DNA of 64,000 bases from Paraphoma chrysanthemicola. Taxonomy: Eukaryota > Ascomycota > Dothideomycetes > Pleosporales > Phaeosphaeriaceae. The stretch is from the NCBI GenBank assembly GCA_020744225.1, contig JAGMWG010000009.1, positions 1,302,001 to 1,366,000 on the forward strand. Direction: 5' to 3'. A program made the translations under genes and the position numbers. Below are positions 1 through 10,619 of this stretch, piece after piece. The first letter of the stretch is position 1. Each line of letters starts with the position of its first letter. The notes under the pieces are model-generated. The model ran no database searches. It was not told where the DNA came from and worked only from the letters and a program-made list of their open reading frames with translations.

Positions 1-1935
1 ACGTTCGCGACCACTACAATGGCGACGACTGCCGGCACGATGCTACGCCACCTCGACCGCCGACGACCCGCCGTGGTTCCAGCAGCTGCGCACTGAGATG
101 CTGGGCCGAGATGCCATTTCCTCACGCGAATTTATCGACGAGACCATCGACCACAAGTTGACGGACACGCTGAGCACCTTCTTGCCGCAGGAGTGGTGCA
201 GTCGCATTCGTGGCAAGGGAAAGGTGGTGCCGGTCGGCCATCATCTGGTGTGGTTCAACACTTCCATGCCCGTAGACAAACTACTGCCCGACGGTACAGA
301 TCCGTTGCAAAGTCCAGGCGACCCATGGGTGCGGCGAATGTGGGCGGGAGGCTCTGTCAAGATCAGGCCCGAAGCATATTACGACCTCAGCACAGGCTTT
401 ACGACAGACAATTTTGTGGTCTGCGCAGAACACATCTCAGACGTGCAGCTGCGTGGCCAGGGTGATGCCGCAAAGATCTTCGTCACCATCGAACGGAAGT
501 TTGCAAGGCACGATCTTCTTCGCGATAAACATGTGGCATCGATTCAGGGCGCGCAGCGCAAAAGGGAACGAGGTATCGGCCCGCAGTCATATTTCCGGAA
601 GCAATTAAAGAGCGAGGGTTGGGGTGACGCGGTGCTTGTCGAGCAGCGCAATCTCGTCTTCTTGAAAGACAAGACACCCGCTGAGCTGGAGGCCATTGCA
701 GCAGGAGACATGGCCCCAATCCGTTATCTCAAGCGTCAGTCCCCACCACTTTGATCGCAGCTCAAGACTGACCGGTTGTAGCTCCCGGAGAACCAGACTT
801 CTCGTATACTCTTACACCTACACGTACTCTTCTGTTCCGTTACTCTGCCCTGACCTTCAACGCTCACCTCATTCATTTGGACCGAGAGTACGCCCGCAAC
901 GTCGAAGGTCACCGCAATCTCCTCGTACACGGCCCTCTCTCCTTGACACTGATGCTCCAGGCAATGTCTGCCCACATCAAAGCAAAGTCTGAAGGATTAC
1001 TAGTCTTGGAGTCGATCGAGTATCGCAACCTTGCGCCATTGTATTGTGATGAAGAGATGCGCATATGTGGCAGAAGAAAGGAGAACTCGGCTTCTGGGGG
1101 CTGGCTTTTTGACATTTGGATTGAAGGGCCCAGCGGCGGCGTCGCAGTGAAGGGCACCGTGCTTACCTCAGATGACCTCCGGTCCGGCGCTCAGCGGACG
1201 ATAGAGAAGCGAGAAGCCGGAAAGAAGCTGACGGGTAATACTAACATCCGCTTCGTCACGCCCGGTGGGGACTTGCAGGCGAACGTTACTTCGAAAAGCA
1301 AACGTGATAGGTCTTCGAGAGGAAGACAGGAACAGGCCAAGCCAGTACGATACACTTACCACAATCTGACAGATGTTGTCCCTGACCACAGCTCTCTTGA
1401 CAGGCAGGGATCGGAGTTGATCATACCTAAAGCAGCACGAAGCGCTGTATCAACGAAAGCTACATTGACAGTTCCCACGGCAAGCCTCTCCAATTTCTCC
1501 CTACCGCCAGCACCAGAGACGGCACAATTTTCGTCGACCAACAGCGCCAGGAGTGACGACTCTTCTTCAAAAGGTTCTACCACTGGCAGCCGTGGGGTTG
1601 GGCATCGCCGTAACATGCCTAGGAGGGCAACATCTTGTGTGCAGTCCAAGTCTAATACAGCATCCGCTTTTCGCCATGTGCTTGCGCCCCCGCCGCCGAT
1701 GAAACGAGCTGTATCTTTGCGTACTCGCATTCTATTGCGGCGAAGTGCGCGTGTCTTTTCGAAACTCACCTACAAACCTGTTCCTATCATCAGGAAATAT
1801 CGTGGCAAGCAATACATCTACGACCCTTCAAGTGTTGCAAAGAGACACAGCAGGTTCGAGCGAGATGGCATTAGGGCTATTTACAAGCCACGTATTGTCA
1901 AGTCAAAAAGCGCGCTCGATCGTTTAGTGTCATGA
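1..1935 (+). CDS. HTD2-like hydroxyacyl-thioester dehydratase, 5' partial, with long basic C-terminal tail
   Basis: Two exons, <1..722 and 782..1935, joined over a 59-nt GT-AG intron (branch-like ACTGAC). The frame is open to the left edge, so the start lies outside. The C-terminal hot-dog signature is clear across the junction: LTFNAHLIHLDREYARNVEG is followed by HRNLLVHGPLSLTL, the motif of type-2 hydroxyacyl-thioester dehydratases (yeast Htd2 of mitochondrial fatty-acid synthesis and related fungal mesaconyl-CoA hydratase-like enzymes). The N-terminal part (WFQQLRTEMLGRD, VGHHLVWF) also fits this family. The hot-dog fold should end near base 1186. About 250 further codons are Ser/Lys/Arg-rich without a recognised domain, which is unusual for the family. 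The exact substrate cannot be told from sequence. Mitochondrial location is inferred from Htd2 only. The next gene lies 723 bp downstream on the same strand. Confidence 0.8.
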
Positions 1936-2658
1936 GTCCATGGCGTAGGGCTCGGAAAGCTTAGACGTGCACCTACCGTGTAGACACAGAAGCTATGCTG
2001 GGAGGCAGCGTCGCTGGGCAGCGTCCGTGAACAATGCACAGAGCGTAAAGGCAGCCAGTGCGCGGCAGACCATGAAGTGGGTATAACCTGAAAGCGACAG
2101 CTCAGAAGGAAGTGCTGCTCGATTGCTCGCATCGCCCTACTTACTTCATACACCCGCACACTGCTTCACTCTCTCCTCTGGTCGCTGAGTGACACTGAGG
2201 CTCAATTTAATCTATGGCCCTGAGTAGTTTGGGCACCAGAGGCAGGCATCAAGGAATGAATGAGACATTGCTGTAGGACGCCTTGTGAAGCACGGCTTAT
2301 GCCAAGCTCGACGTGCAGGGTATGAACGCAAGCGCACAAGCGGGAGGATTTGCATCCGTGCACCGGGCGTAAACAACGCCCACAATTAACGACTCTCTGT
2401 CTCTTGTGAACTGTATCTCCAAATCGATTCTTTAATGCACACTTGCGTGGGACTACGTTTTTGGGCTTGTTAGTAGACTAGCAACTGTATCCTCGACATA
2501 CCACCTGTTGTCAACACTACTGTGCCCCTGAAGCGTGCGGGAAGAGTCGTTCACATTGGAAGGAAGAGCCTAACCGTTTACGGTAGAGCTTGCACAGCAT
2601 ATGCGGGTTCTTATTTGAAGATCAAAGCCGGCCGCAAGTGCGAAATTCGCATTTCCAA
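1936..2658. other. intergenic, 723 bp
   Basis: This is the 3' flank of the dehydratase and the promoter of the zinc-cluster gene. I see no conserved ORF, tRNA or repeat in it. Confidence 0.5.
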
Positions 2659-4772
2659 ATGGCTTCCAGCATGATGAACCGGGCGGTTCATCGACCAGTC
2701 AAGACATGTACACAATGCAAGCAAGTCAAGGTATGATTCAGGCATTCTTACTCTCTCGAGAGTCTGCTGATCATCTGTAGTTACGATGCGACTCCAAGGA
2801 CAAGTTTCCAGCCCCCTGCACGAGATGTCAGACAAGAAGTTTGCAGTGCGTAGTTGACTCTACCTTTCGAAGAACGCCAGCAAGGAAGTAAGTCTTAGCG
2901 TATGCACTTAGTTGGTCTTGGGGCGTCACTGCTAATCAGAACCGCTTAGACGTGTCGAGGAAATGGCCAGAGAGCTCGAAGCACTCAGAAGCCAGAAGCA
3001 TGACGAGTCTATCCATGGCCTCACTGATTCGCCATCAGTAAATGATTCGGCTCAGGACTCACCAGACCATCCATCAGATTTATCCGGGGTCGCTACGCTC
3101 GACGAAAGCGATTTGGGAGACGAGCCATTCGAGTTAGAAGATGTGATTATTGAGAAGGACACAATCGTCGAAATCTTCAAACTGCACGTTCTCCTGTACT
3201 TGTCATTGAAATTCCGCTAACTCCATCTCGCAGTTTTTGCAATCATTTCTACCCTCATCTACCGATTCTGAACCCTGTGATATCAATTTCAAAGCTTTAC
3301 GATACTTCTCCTGTCCTCTTTTGGACAGTCGTCGCGATCACCACGCAGCGGCCTGTTCTTCTGTCGCACTCTGACATCTCACAAGCACTCCAAGAACCCT
3401 TCATTCGTTTCTTCAGATCTGAGATACTAGATGCACCCATTCCACTGCAGACGATACAAGCAATAAACTACCTGACAACGTTTCCGTTCCCGATAAGGCT
3501 CCAACCTCAGGATCCAAGCTGGCTATATTCTGGCGTAGCTGTAAATGCTGCCATGTATATGGGCTTGCATCGCGCAAAGCAGGCCCCGTCGCTGAGGAGC
3601 ATTGGAGTCCATGCTGGCTCACCACGCTCAAGAGCACATACATGGCTTGGGTGCTTTCTCACTAGCACAGCGTAAGCAAATCTTCTAGATCGTCTGTCAA
3701 TACTGAATCTTCTCCTAGCCTAGCCAAACATGTGGGAGTATCTGCGCCCATCAGAGGAACCGCGGAACTCGCCACTATAGAGCACTTTGTGCGAACGTAT
3801 CCCCTGCCACCCGAATTCTCCTACCAGATCATGGTGTACCACACCTTGGCCAAGTTCTTCAACACGATTGTAGAAAACTCGCAGGAGAGCATGAGCCATT
3901 CGCTAATCAGAATCATCGATGCCGAACTGGATGGCTTGAAAACAAGATTTCCTGTCCCATGGACCACACGGACCGAGGTGACTTACCTGACCGCCAAACT
4001 CTTGCTCTACACAACAGTCATCATTCGTCTCCAATCAGATCGTACTACCCGCGAGATTCTAATGCGCAATGGTCTCTCCGTCGCCGTGCGCATAGCCTAC
4101 CTCACCAACCAGGGCCTTGCATTCCACTCCACCGATTTTCCCGATCTTGAAATGGAGCAGCTCAGAAACACCCTGCCCAAGAACTACTACCGCGCGCTCG
4201 TCCTTGCCATAGTCTTCCTCATCCGCTTCTTCGTCCTCAATTCCCAAGCAACACCAGAAGAACAAGAATTAGCCCGCAACCACGTCGCCATCGCCCAACG
4301 GTACCTCAAGGGAAAATGCAAAGACCCTCTCGACGAACGGGTCCGCGGCGCGATACTATTCGACGTCTTATGTCGCCAGAAGCCCGTCGAACTCGAAACG
4401 TCTAAACTGAAAGTCGACGACCGCATGGCCGCATCGCTAGTCTACGACGCCGTATCCACAGGCCACGTCCTTCGCCAAATGCCCGTCGAAGTCGAAGAAT
4501 CGTCTCCCAAAGCCTCGCCCATGCCCAGCAGCGCTGATGTCCCCGCGCCGCAAGAGCCACAGGTACAGCCAGAACTGGCGAACGATACAAATGTTCCCGA
4601 TGCGTCGCTCGATCTTGACGGCTTTGGACCCATGGACTTTTCGCTTCCGGAGGATCTTTGGGGAGATTCGGTCTGGGGTATGTTTGATACGATTCCGGCG
4701 GCGGGGTATTCGACGTATGCGCAGTCTGGGGCCGAGGGGAGTGGGATGGGGTATCAGTATCAGTATCAGTAG
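2659..4772 (+). CDS. Zn2Cys6 fungal transcription factor
   Basis: Five exons: 2659-2730, 2781-2887, 2950 to about 3195, about 3234-3671, and 3719-4772. The third intron has a weak donor and its ends are uncertain. The zinc cluster is split by introns and reads Cys17, 20, 27, 37, 40, 47 (CTQCKQVKLRC, then CTRCQTRSLQC), followed by a basic linker (RRTPARKR) and a short coiled coil (EEMARELEALRSQK). The middle region (CNHFYPHLPILNP, YMGLHRA, GCFLTSTALAKHVGV) matches the fungal-specific regulatory domain. The tail is acidic and aromatic (LDLDGFGPMDFSLPEDLWGD), typical of an activation domain, and ends in a Tyr-Gln repeat. The layout resembles Leu3/War1-type regulators, but target genes cannot be assigned. 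It acts in the nucleus. Neighbours suggest no pathway. Confidence 0.88.
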
Positions 4773-5703
4773 AAGTAGAGCCGGGCGGCTTGAATGTAGA
4801 CGTGTTCGGCCGCTTGCAGGTCGATTTTTGGGACAAAGATTTACTTGCCGGCTATCTGAAGTGAAGTCAGTGAACGCTTTAGGTCAGGAAGCATCCATCT
4901 GCGTATGTGAATAGGAACAATAAGTTTGCTAGAGCATCGAGAAGTACAATTCCACAACCGAATCTCGGCATGAAGATGGGCTCGTTAAGTGTATCGAAAG
5001 TAAGAACATAGGATGCGCCGTCACATCTGTGGGCGAAGACAGTATTAAGAACGATTATGGAATTGCGCAAACGTGGAATGAATTTGAATTACGGGCATGG
5101 AAAAAGGACAATACCTTCCATCAACACATTGTTGTGCGAAGCTCGCGTGCTCGGGCGAGACTCGCTTGCGACGGCTGCAGTGCGAAGAAACGATTGTGCC
5201 ATCTTCACCGATAAGAACCGATTGTTAGACTGCACATTTACCTCTGCGACATTACATTATACGTCCTGTGCGAAATACTGAACTAAATGTCAGTGCGAGT
5301 AGACCTAGCCGATGCTATAGGTATAATCGCTGTTTGATTGTGACAGGCTTAAGGTCTTGAGTACCAAATAGCTTTAGCAGTATAGCTAATATGTGTATGG
5401 AAGCTTTGAGGGTTATCCTATTAGACATTGCGTACAGTAAGGCTGACACGATTGGAGGGTGGTATAATTAGACTCATTGTGTGCATGGCGTCAGATCGTG
5501 TCGTGATACATTTGGAGGTAGCGTGAAGATGTTTCATAACATGAGATGGTCTGTGACGTGCTCAAGTTTTCTATGCCCGGTATTAGATGCAGTCTACTCA
5601 AACAGCTGCTAATCGTGCATGGCAGCCCTTGGTATTCTTCCCGTCTAATTTATACATGGAGACTATTTGGCTCAGCAGGCTCCGCCAAAACCATCTCTTG
5701 TGC
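4773..5703. other. intergenic, 931 bp, AT-rich in part
   Basis: This is the gap between two convergent genes. From about 5270 to 5570 it is visibly A/T-rich with short low-complexity runs (TATAGCTAATATG-like). I see no supported gene. The short ORFs here show no family resemblance. Confidence 0.45.
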
Positions 5704-6876
5704 TCATAGCATGGCACAGAACACATGTTCTTGAACCACGCTCATACCATCGATACTCCTCTTCACAATCCTCTCCTCGACCCTGCTATCTCCGCTACTA
5801 CTCTGCTTCTTTAACTCTTCCTCCCCATCCACGTAAAACAACAAGTACGGCAAACTCCCCGCCTTCTCGCTCTTGAAGACTCTCACCTTCGAGATCCATC
5901 TCCTCCCGCCCAATTGCCGTTTGTGCTGCATCAAGAAGTACCCGGCCCATCTCCCCACCAGGCTCCCTAACAACGCTTCTCCCGCGTCGCTGTCCATGGC
6001 GAATTCCACACCTGGCCAGAGTTCAGCTTCTTCCTTGGGCGGCGTGAGTGACTGTAGTGCGCGCTTGAAATGCCGGTTCGTTTCAGTGTTGATAATCATC
6101 ATGACGAGGAAGTATTTGATGTTAGTCAAATCGTTTGCAGCAGCGCGGTGCCAGTACGCCCACGCAATATCCGAGAAGGAGCGGATGTGCGGTAATTCTT
6201 CTGGGACGCCAGAGTGAGCGAGCTGCTTTTGCTGGACTGCGTATACTCATTGCCATCACCATCCCAGAGTCAGCGTTGACGCCTACGGTGTGTTCGGCGC
6301 CAGTGATGCGGAATTCAGTGCCGCACGGGGCTTTGTAGCACTGATGTGACTTGTCGGGCCGTGTGCCGTCGTAGTGTTCTATCTGAAACCACTTGTTTGG
6401 TCCGCCTTGTCCCTTTGATTTGGTGGATATGCCGAGCTCGGTGAAGGTCGTCTTAAGCATGTGGCCGGTGGAGCTGTCCATGTTGCACTCTTTGTCGACG
6501 CGTGCTGCGAGTGCGGGGCCATTATCGTTGTAACCCCATGATGTGAGGATATCGTGGAGGTCGCCATCGTACGGACTTTCTGCTGAGTCTCCCATATCGT
6601 AGAGTGTTGCGGCGTCTGTGTCACTGGCCTTCATACCTTCGAGGAGCTTGGCGCCTCGGCGTACGGACAACGGCAGGGATCATCTCCTTCTGCTGCAGTA
6701 GCCGTTCCGTCGAAGTCATGAAGATCGGGATTGCTGTGAGCCTTGTTATTGCTGTTCGGCTCGTGGCTGATTTCGGAAGTTGAAAGGTTGTACGACTGAG
6801 CTGGCGCAGCATTGCTAGCCGCCAACTTTATTAGCAGAATGAGCCATGAGATAAACCCTTTCGTCATGGCTACCAT
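5704..6876 (-). CDS. secreted protein of an uncharacterised conserved fungal family; apparent frame change
   Basis: The start at 6876 (or in-frame 6867) gives a signal peptide (TKGFISWLILLIKLAASNAA). The middle exon (about 6660 down to 6247) carries GAKLLEGMKASDTD, DGDLHDILTSWGY and GPNKWFQIEHYDG. The last exon (6200-5704, after a 46-nt intron 6246-6201) carries KELPHIRSFSDIAWAYWHR, NIKYFLVMMIINTETNRHFK and AGYFLMQHKRQLGG. As I recall it, this order matches a widespread fungal family of unknown function with predicted export. Four cysteines (DKEC, QCYKAPC and one in the first exon) may form disulfides. The first exon (frame of AAEGDDPCR) and the middle exon differ in frame near 6650-6690, and I find no good intron there. 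One weak splice option, donor GTTGTC to an acceptor inside the middle exon, would delete conserved sequence. Either the gene is frameshifted or the junction is unusual. A GTAAGT site upstream suggests a 5' leader intron. Confidence 0.65.
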
Positions 6877-7933
6877 GCTGTCGTTGGTGTTTCCGAAGTA
6901 ATTGTCTAAGTACTTACCATAGAGCTTCATACTATGACGCTGTATCTTAGCTTGAATTTGAATTAGTGCCACGGCGGCATTCACGTTCGACGTCGGGGTG
7001 AATATGTGAGAGTAATCCTCCCACGACCTTACCCTGGCTACCAAAAGGCCGCAGAGTGCTGTAGACTAACCAACTCTTTATGCGGCATTGCGAGGATGGC
7101 TTTCTTCACTCTTGTGTGCCAGCGGGGCGTTTTGCCTCGTGCATACTTTCATAGGTCCGACTGCGGATACATCTTGGTATTTCGCCGTTCATTACCATTG
7201 CAGATCGTTTGTTTGCCTTACTCGTGGGACATCCATGTGAGTGTTAGCGACACGTCTTCATTCCTCACTCAGCCTGGTTGGTCAGAGGCAAGCACGTATG
7301 GCCAGGCGCGACAATACACTTGGCCCACGCTTTACAATCCATCGGATCCTTTAAGTGAGGACTTCGCACCCGTTATGTGCTCTGTGCATTCTGGAGGTCC
7401 TTGAGTCCTTGGTGCTGTTACTGCCCGCCTTTTCAATTGAAGGATGCCTAGACTCTGTGATTACCGACAATATAGGAAAGACAATGGCCACGCAAAAAAC
7501 GTAGCTAGAGACTTCCGCATCCATATAGCAAGCCGAGAATCATATTGAGAGGAGTCTACCTAGGTAGTTCGAATATATGGCTCTCGAGAGGTCACGAATC
7601 CTTCACTATCGTGGTCTGAACATGTGATACTGGAAGCTTATTATCGTCCAAGAATTCGCATCCCGGGAAATTCATGAGCCGACCAACGATTTCAGAAAAA
7701 TCAATCGGTGAGTTGGAACACTGGCAGTTCATGGTGGAAAAGAGGACATTGTGCTGACTAATACGATCGGAGCTTCCGCCGCAAACCTCCGATCCAGTGC
7801 CTCACAACTCCAATACGTCAAGAATTTCCAGAGCCAACAACTACACCCTTGCCAGCCCGCGCAGCCTCCGTAAATACGCTTTCGACAACCTCGTCTACCA
7901 GACTCAAACTTTGCACTTAATCCTCATATAAAC
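6877..7933. other. intergenic, about 1.06 kb, divergent promoters
   Basis: This stretch holds the promoters of the secreted-protein gene (minus) and TIM8 (plus). A strong donor-like GTAAGTACTTAG (minus strand, near 6917) may mark a 5' UTR intron of the secreted gene. I see nothing else supportable. Confidence 0.45.
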
Positions 7934-8277
7934 ATGGACTCCCTCGGTGGCGGTCTCGCCAATGTCGACGTCACAAAGCTCAGCGACCGCGACAAGCAAG
8001 AGCTCCAGCAATTCGTAGTCAACGAGAGTCAAAAGGCGCGAATCCAGTCATGTATGTAGCATTGAGCGCTCACTTGCGTCTGTGGTCTGAAGCTGACATT
8101 GGGGTCACAGCAATACACTCCCTCACCGACACATGCTTCCGAAAATGCATACCCTCCGGCAACGTCAAGAACGGGAAGCTCGACAAGTACGAGGAGCCTT
8201 GCATGAGGCAGTGCGTGGATAGATTCTTGGATGCGAATCTGGTGGTGCTTAGGGAATTGGAGAGGTTGAGGCAATAA
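7934..8277 (+). CDS. TIM8: mitochondrial small Tim chaperone Tim8
   Basis: Two exons, 7934-8051 and 8111-8277, with a 59-nt intron; 94 residues, the usual size for small Tims. The twin CX3C motif is complete: Cys48-FRK-Cys52 and Cys70-MRQ-Cys74, embedded in SIHSLTDTCFRKC and CMRQCVDRFLDANLVVLREL. The combination of SLTD before the first motif and VDRFLD after the second is typical of Tim8 rather than Tim9, 10 or 13. In the family, Tim8 pairs with Tim13 in the intermembrane space and escorts hydrophobic precursors such as Tim23 to the TIM22 complex. There is no cleavable presequence, as expected for Mia40-imported proteins. The start chosen is the first in-frame ATG, preceded by AAAC. Confidence 0.93.
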
Positions 8278-8743
8278 AAGCACTTTCGACATTGCATGTT
8301 GGCAGAATTAGAACGCGACGATGCGGTGGATGTGGATGTGTCGACCTTGTTATGCGTTCGGAATGACTGAAGAACCGAGTTTGTACGATATGATTGCGAA
8401 TTGGAGATGTGCAACATCGAATGTACATTATCGAAGCATATGATGCATGGCAAAACCAACCACTCTCGCGAGCAGCGCTCATGCTCGGCATTGCGTTAGA
8501 AACAATTAACCGGAAAGAATATGCGTTGGCAGGAAGTCAAAGGAGTCACTGTTAAACATCACACGAATTGGTGATAAGTGTAATTGAGAGCCCTGACAGT
8601 GGCATCATGTGGAAATGTGATTCATTCCAGTCATCCTTGACTTGGTATCCATGAACGCCGCCATGATGCATAACACATCGCTTTTCCGTTGCCGGGTATA
8701 ACCAGACTCATTCATCCTCTGCTCTACACACGAAACTGCCAAC
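8278..8743. other. intergenic, 466 bp, convergent 3' ends
   Basis: This lies between the convergent TIM8 and RPL25 genes. Only 3' UTR-like sequence is seen. Confidence 0.5.
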
Positions 8744-9543
8744 TTAAACAATGGCGAGCTTGGTGGCGGCAATGTCGAGCGCATCAACATCAGCTGTCAG
8801 GCGGGCGAAAGCCTTCTTTGAGCCGTCCGGTCGGATGAGGGTGTTGATCTTGACGACGTTGACGTCGTACTGCTTCTTAAGGGCGGCAGCGATTTGGCGC
8901 TTGTTGGCCTTGATGTCGACGATGAAGACGAGGGTGTTGTTCTCCTCGATCTGCCCAACGTTAATCTCGATATGCCAGGTCATGCATTGCTTTATCGTAC
9001 CTTCTTCATGGCGGACTCGGTGTTGAGCGGGTGGATGAGGATACGGCCAGCATCCATGCGAGGCGCATGAGGGATCGACTTGCGGGGGTACTTGGGCGCG
9101 CGGGAGAGCTCAAGGGTCTTGGGGCTGCAAATTGTTAGCAGACTACATCTCGAGGACCACGCTCTGCACTAACCGGTGGAAGCTGGTGCTCGTCCTGACG
9201 GCTCGCTTCTTGTTCGCGTACGACTGTCATCTCGTTAATTGTGTCCGACACACGAGAAAAACAGCCCGTCAGAGATGAATTCTGACACGACTCAAGAGGA
9301 TCAGGGTAGGCTTACGCCACGGAGAGCAGATTTGGCAGCGGCATTGGCCTGCTTGCCAGTCTTGGTGGCTGCGATCGTGTTAGCCAGGTGCGCAGAATGA
9401 GGAGGCCGACCAAGGCGCATGCGATTTTGCTTCACGAGCCCGCGGTTTCGCTGTCGCGAGAAAGCAATTCACACTGCGTTCGCCGTCCCTCGGTCGGCGT
9501 GCGATGGCGTAGACGTACTCTTGGTTGCTGCCTTGGGTCCCAT
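8744..9543 (-). CDS. RPL25: 60S ribosomal protein uL23 (L25/L23a)
   Basis: Five exons read on the minus strand: 9543-9519, 9368-9316, 9223-9174, 9124-9002 and 8951-8744, giving 152 residues. All junctions keep frame. The start MGPKAATKT is followed by an Ala/Lys-rich tail and then by the conserved core: RTSTSFHRPKTL, SRAPKYPRKSIPHAPRMD, ILIHPLNTESAMKKIEENNT, LVFIVDIKANKRQI, KINTLIRPDGSKKAFARL and DVDALDIAATKLAIV. This is the eukaryotic uL23 protein, which sits at the polypeptide exit tunnel, binds 25S rRNA and serves as docking site for SRP and nascent-chain factors. It is rich in introns at its 5' end, as is common for fungal ribosomal protein genes. It shares a 203-bp promoter with BMT2, another ribosome-related gene. 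Confidence 0.97.
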
Positions 9544-9746
9544 TTTGGCGATGTGTGGTGGTCCTGTCGTTAGTGTCGAGAGTCGCAGAGCAATTTGAAA
9601 AGTTCAGAGTTCGCGAGGAAGCCGCCGTGGTGGGCTCGCTTAGCTGCTTACCCCAATCAGCGCTAGCGCCATCTTTTCTCGATTCTCGGCATGCGTCTCC
9701 TGCAACCACATCCAACAAGATCAACAATGCAAAAGCAGAGAGCGCG
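9544..9746. promoter_or_regulatory. bidirectional promoter RPL25/BMT2
   Basis: Only 203 bp separate the divergent start codons of RPL25 and BMT2, so both 5' UTRs and promoters must share this stretch. No motif is assigned. Confidence 0.6.
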
Positions 9747-10619
9747 ATGGCCATTAAAAAACGTCAGAAGAGTCTCGCAAGTGGTCGCCCACCAGCCCGC
9801 CGGCCAAAGGAGCGCATGACATCGGAGCGATCGCGGACCATAATTCGCACTCACCACCGGCTGCAGAAGGAGCATGCGCAAGCACTGAAGCAGGGCGATA
9901 CAAAGCGCGCCACCGAACTCACCAATGCCATTGAGAAGAATGGTGGCATCAAGCTGTATCAGGCGGCTAGCAAACAAGGCCAAGCAAAAGATCGAGGTGG
10001 CGACTCTAGCAAAGTTCTTGTCGACTGGCTGCAACAGTTACGAATCATAGATGCACAATCTCGAGGCAAGAGAAGTAGCACAATCACGCCAATCAAATGT
10101 CTGGAGATTGGTGCTCTGTCAACAGACAACGAGATATCCAAATTTCCGAGCGTGTTACAGATGTCCCGGATCGACCTAAACAGCCAGGAAAGCGGTATTG
10201 AAAAACAAGACTTCATGGAGCGACCACTTCCAACCACTGATGAAGACCGCTTTGATATCATCTCACTGTCGCTTGTGCTCAACTACGTGCCCGATGCGAC
10301 TGGGCGTGGCGAGATGCTGAAGCGCATCACGAAATTTCTTCGACACCCATCTGAGCAACTCGAACGGTGCACGACCCCAACGCCGCTCCTTTTCTTCGTT
10401 CTCCCACTACCATGTATAGAGAACTCACGATATCTCGATGAACCACTGTTGTTGCAAATCCTGTCGAGTCTGGGCTTCCTGAGTCGATACAGCAAGAAGA
10501 CATCGAAACTGTGCTACTACCTGTTCGAGTGGACAGGAGCGGTGGCTGCGGAAAAAGTACACAAAAAGAAGACAAGAGACGCGCCTGGCATGAACAACTT
10601 CTGCATTGTGATGGATTGA
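9747..10619 (+). CDS. BMT2: 25S rRNA adenine-N1 methyltransferase Bmt2
   Basis: A single exon of 290 residues. The frame is open further upstream, but ATG 9747 (MAIKKRQKSLASGRPPARR) gives the basic N-terminus typical of the family. The Rossmann-type core is visible: CLEIGALSTDNEISKF (SAM-binding region), RIDLNSQESGI, then QDFMERPLP and FDIISLSLVLNYVPDATGRG, which is the Bmt2 signature. LDEPLLLQILSSLGF and LCYYLFEW follow near the C-terminus. Yeast Bmt2 makes the m1A mark at A2142 of 25S rRNA in the nucleolus; the same role is inferred here. Its divergent neighbour is RPL25, so co-expression with ribosome synthesis is plausible. Confidence 0.92.
   Translation: MAIKKRQKSLASGRPPARRPKERMTSERSRTIIRTHHRLQKEHAQALKQGDTKRATELTNAIEKNGGIKLYQAASKQGQAKDRGGDSSKVLVDWLQQLRIIDAQSRGKRSSTITPIKCLEIGALSTDNEISKFPSVLQMSRIDLNSQESGIEKQDFMERPLPTTDEDRFDIISLSLVLNYVPDATGRGEMLKRITKFLRHPSEQLERCTTPTPLLFFVLPLPCIENSRYLDEPLLLQILSSLGFLSRYSKKTSKLCYYLFEWTGAVAAEKVHKKKTRDAPGMNNFCIVMD

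Noticed and set aside
1356..1769. 137-codon minus ORF under the HTD2-like tail
   Set aside because: No motif; lies opposite the open plus frame. It does, however, leave some doubt about the tail.
5000..5570. AT-rich stretch as a RIP-mutated transposon remnant
   Set aside because: No terminal repeats or transposase-like remnants are visible; AT-richness alone is not enough.
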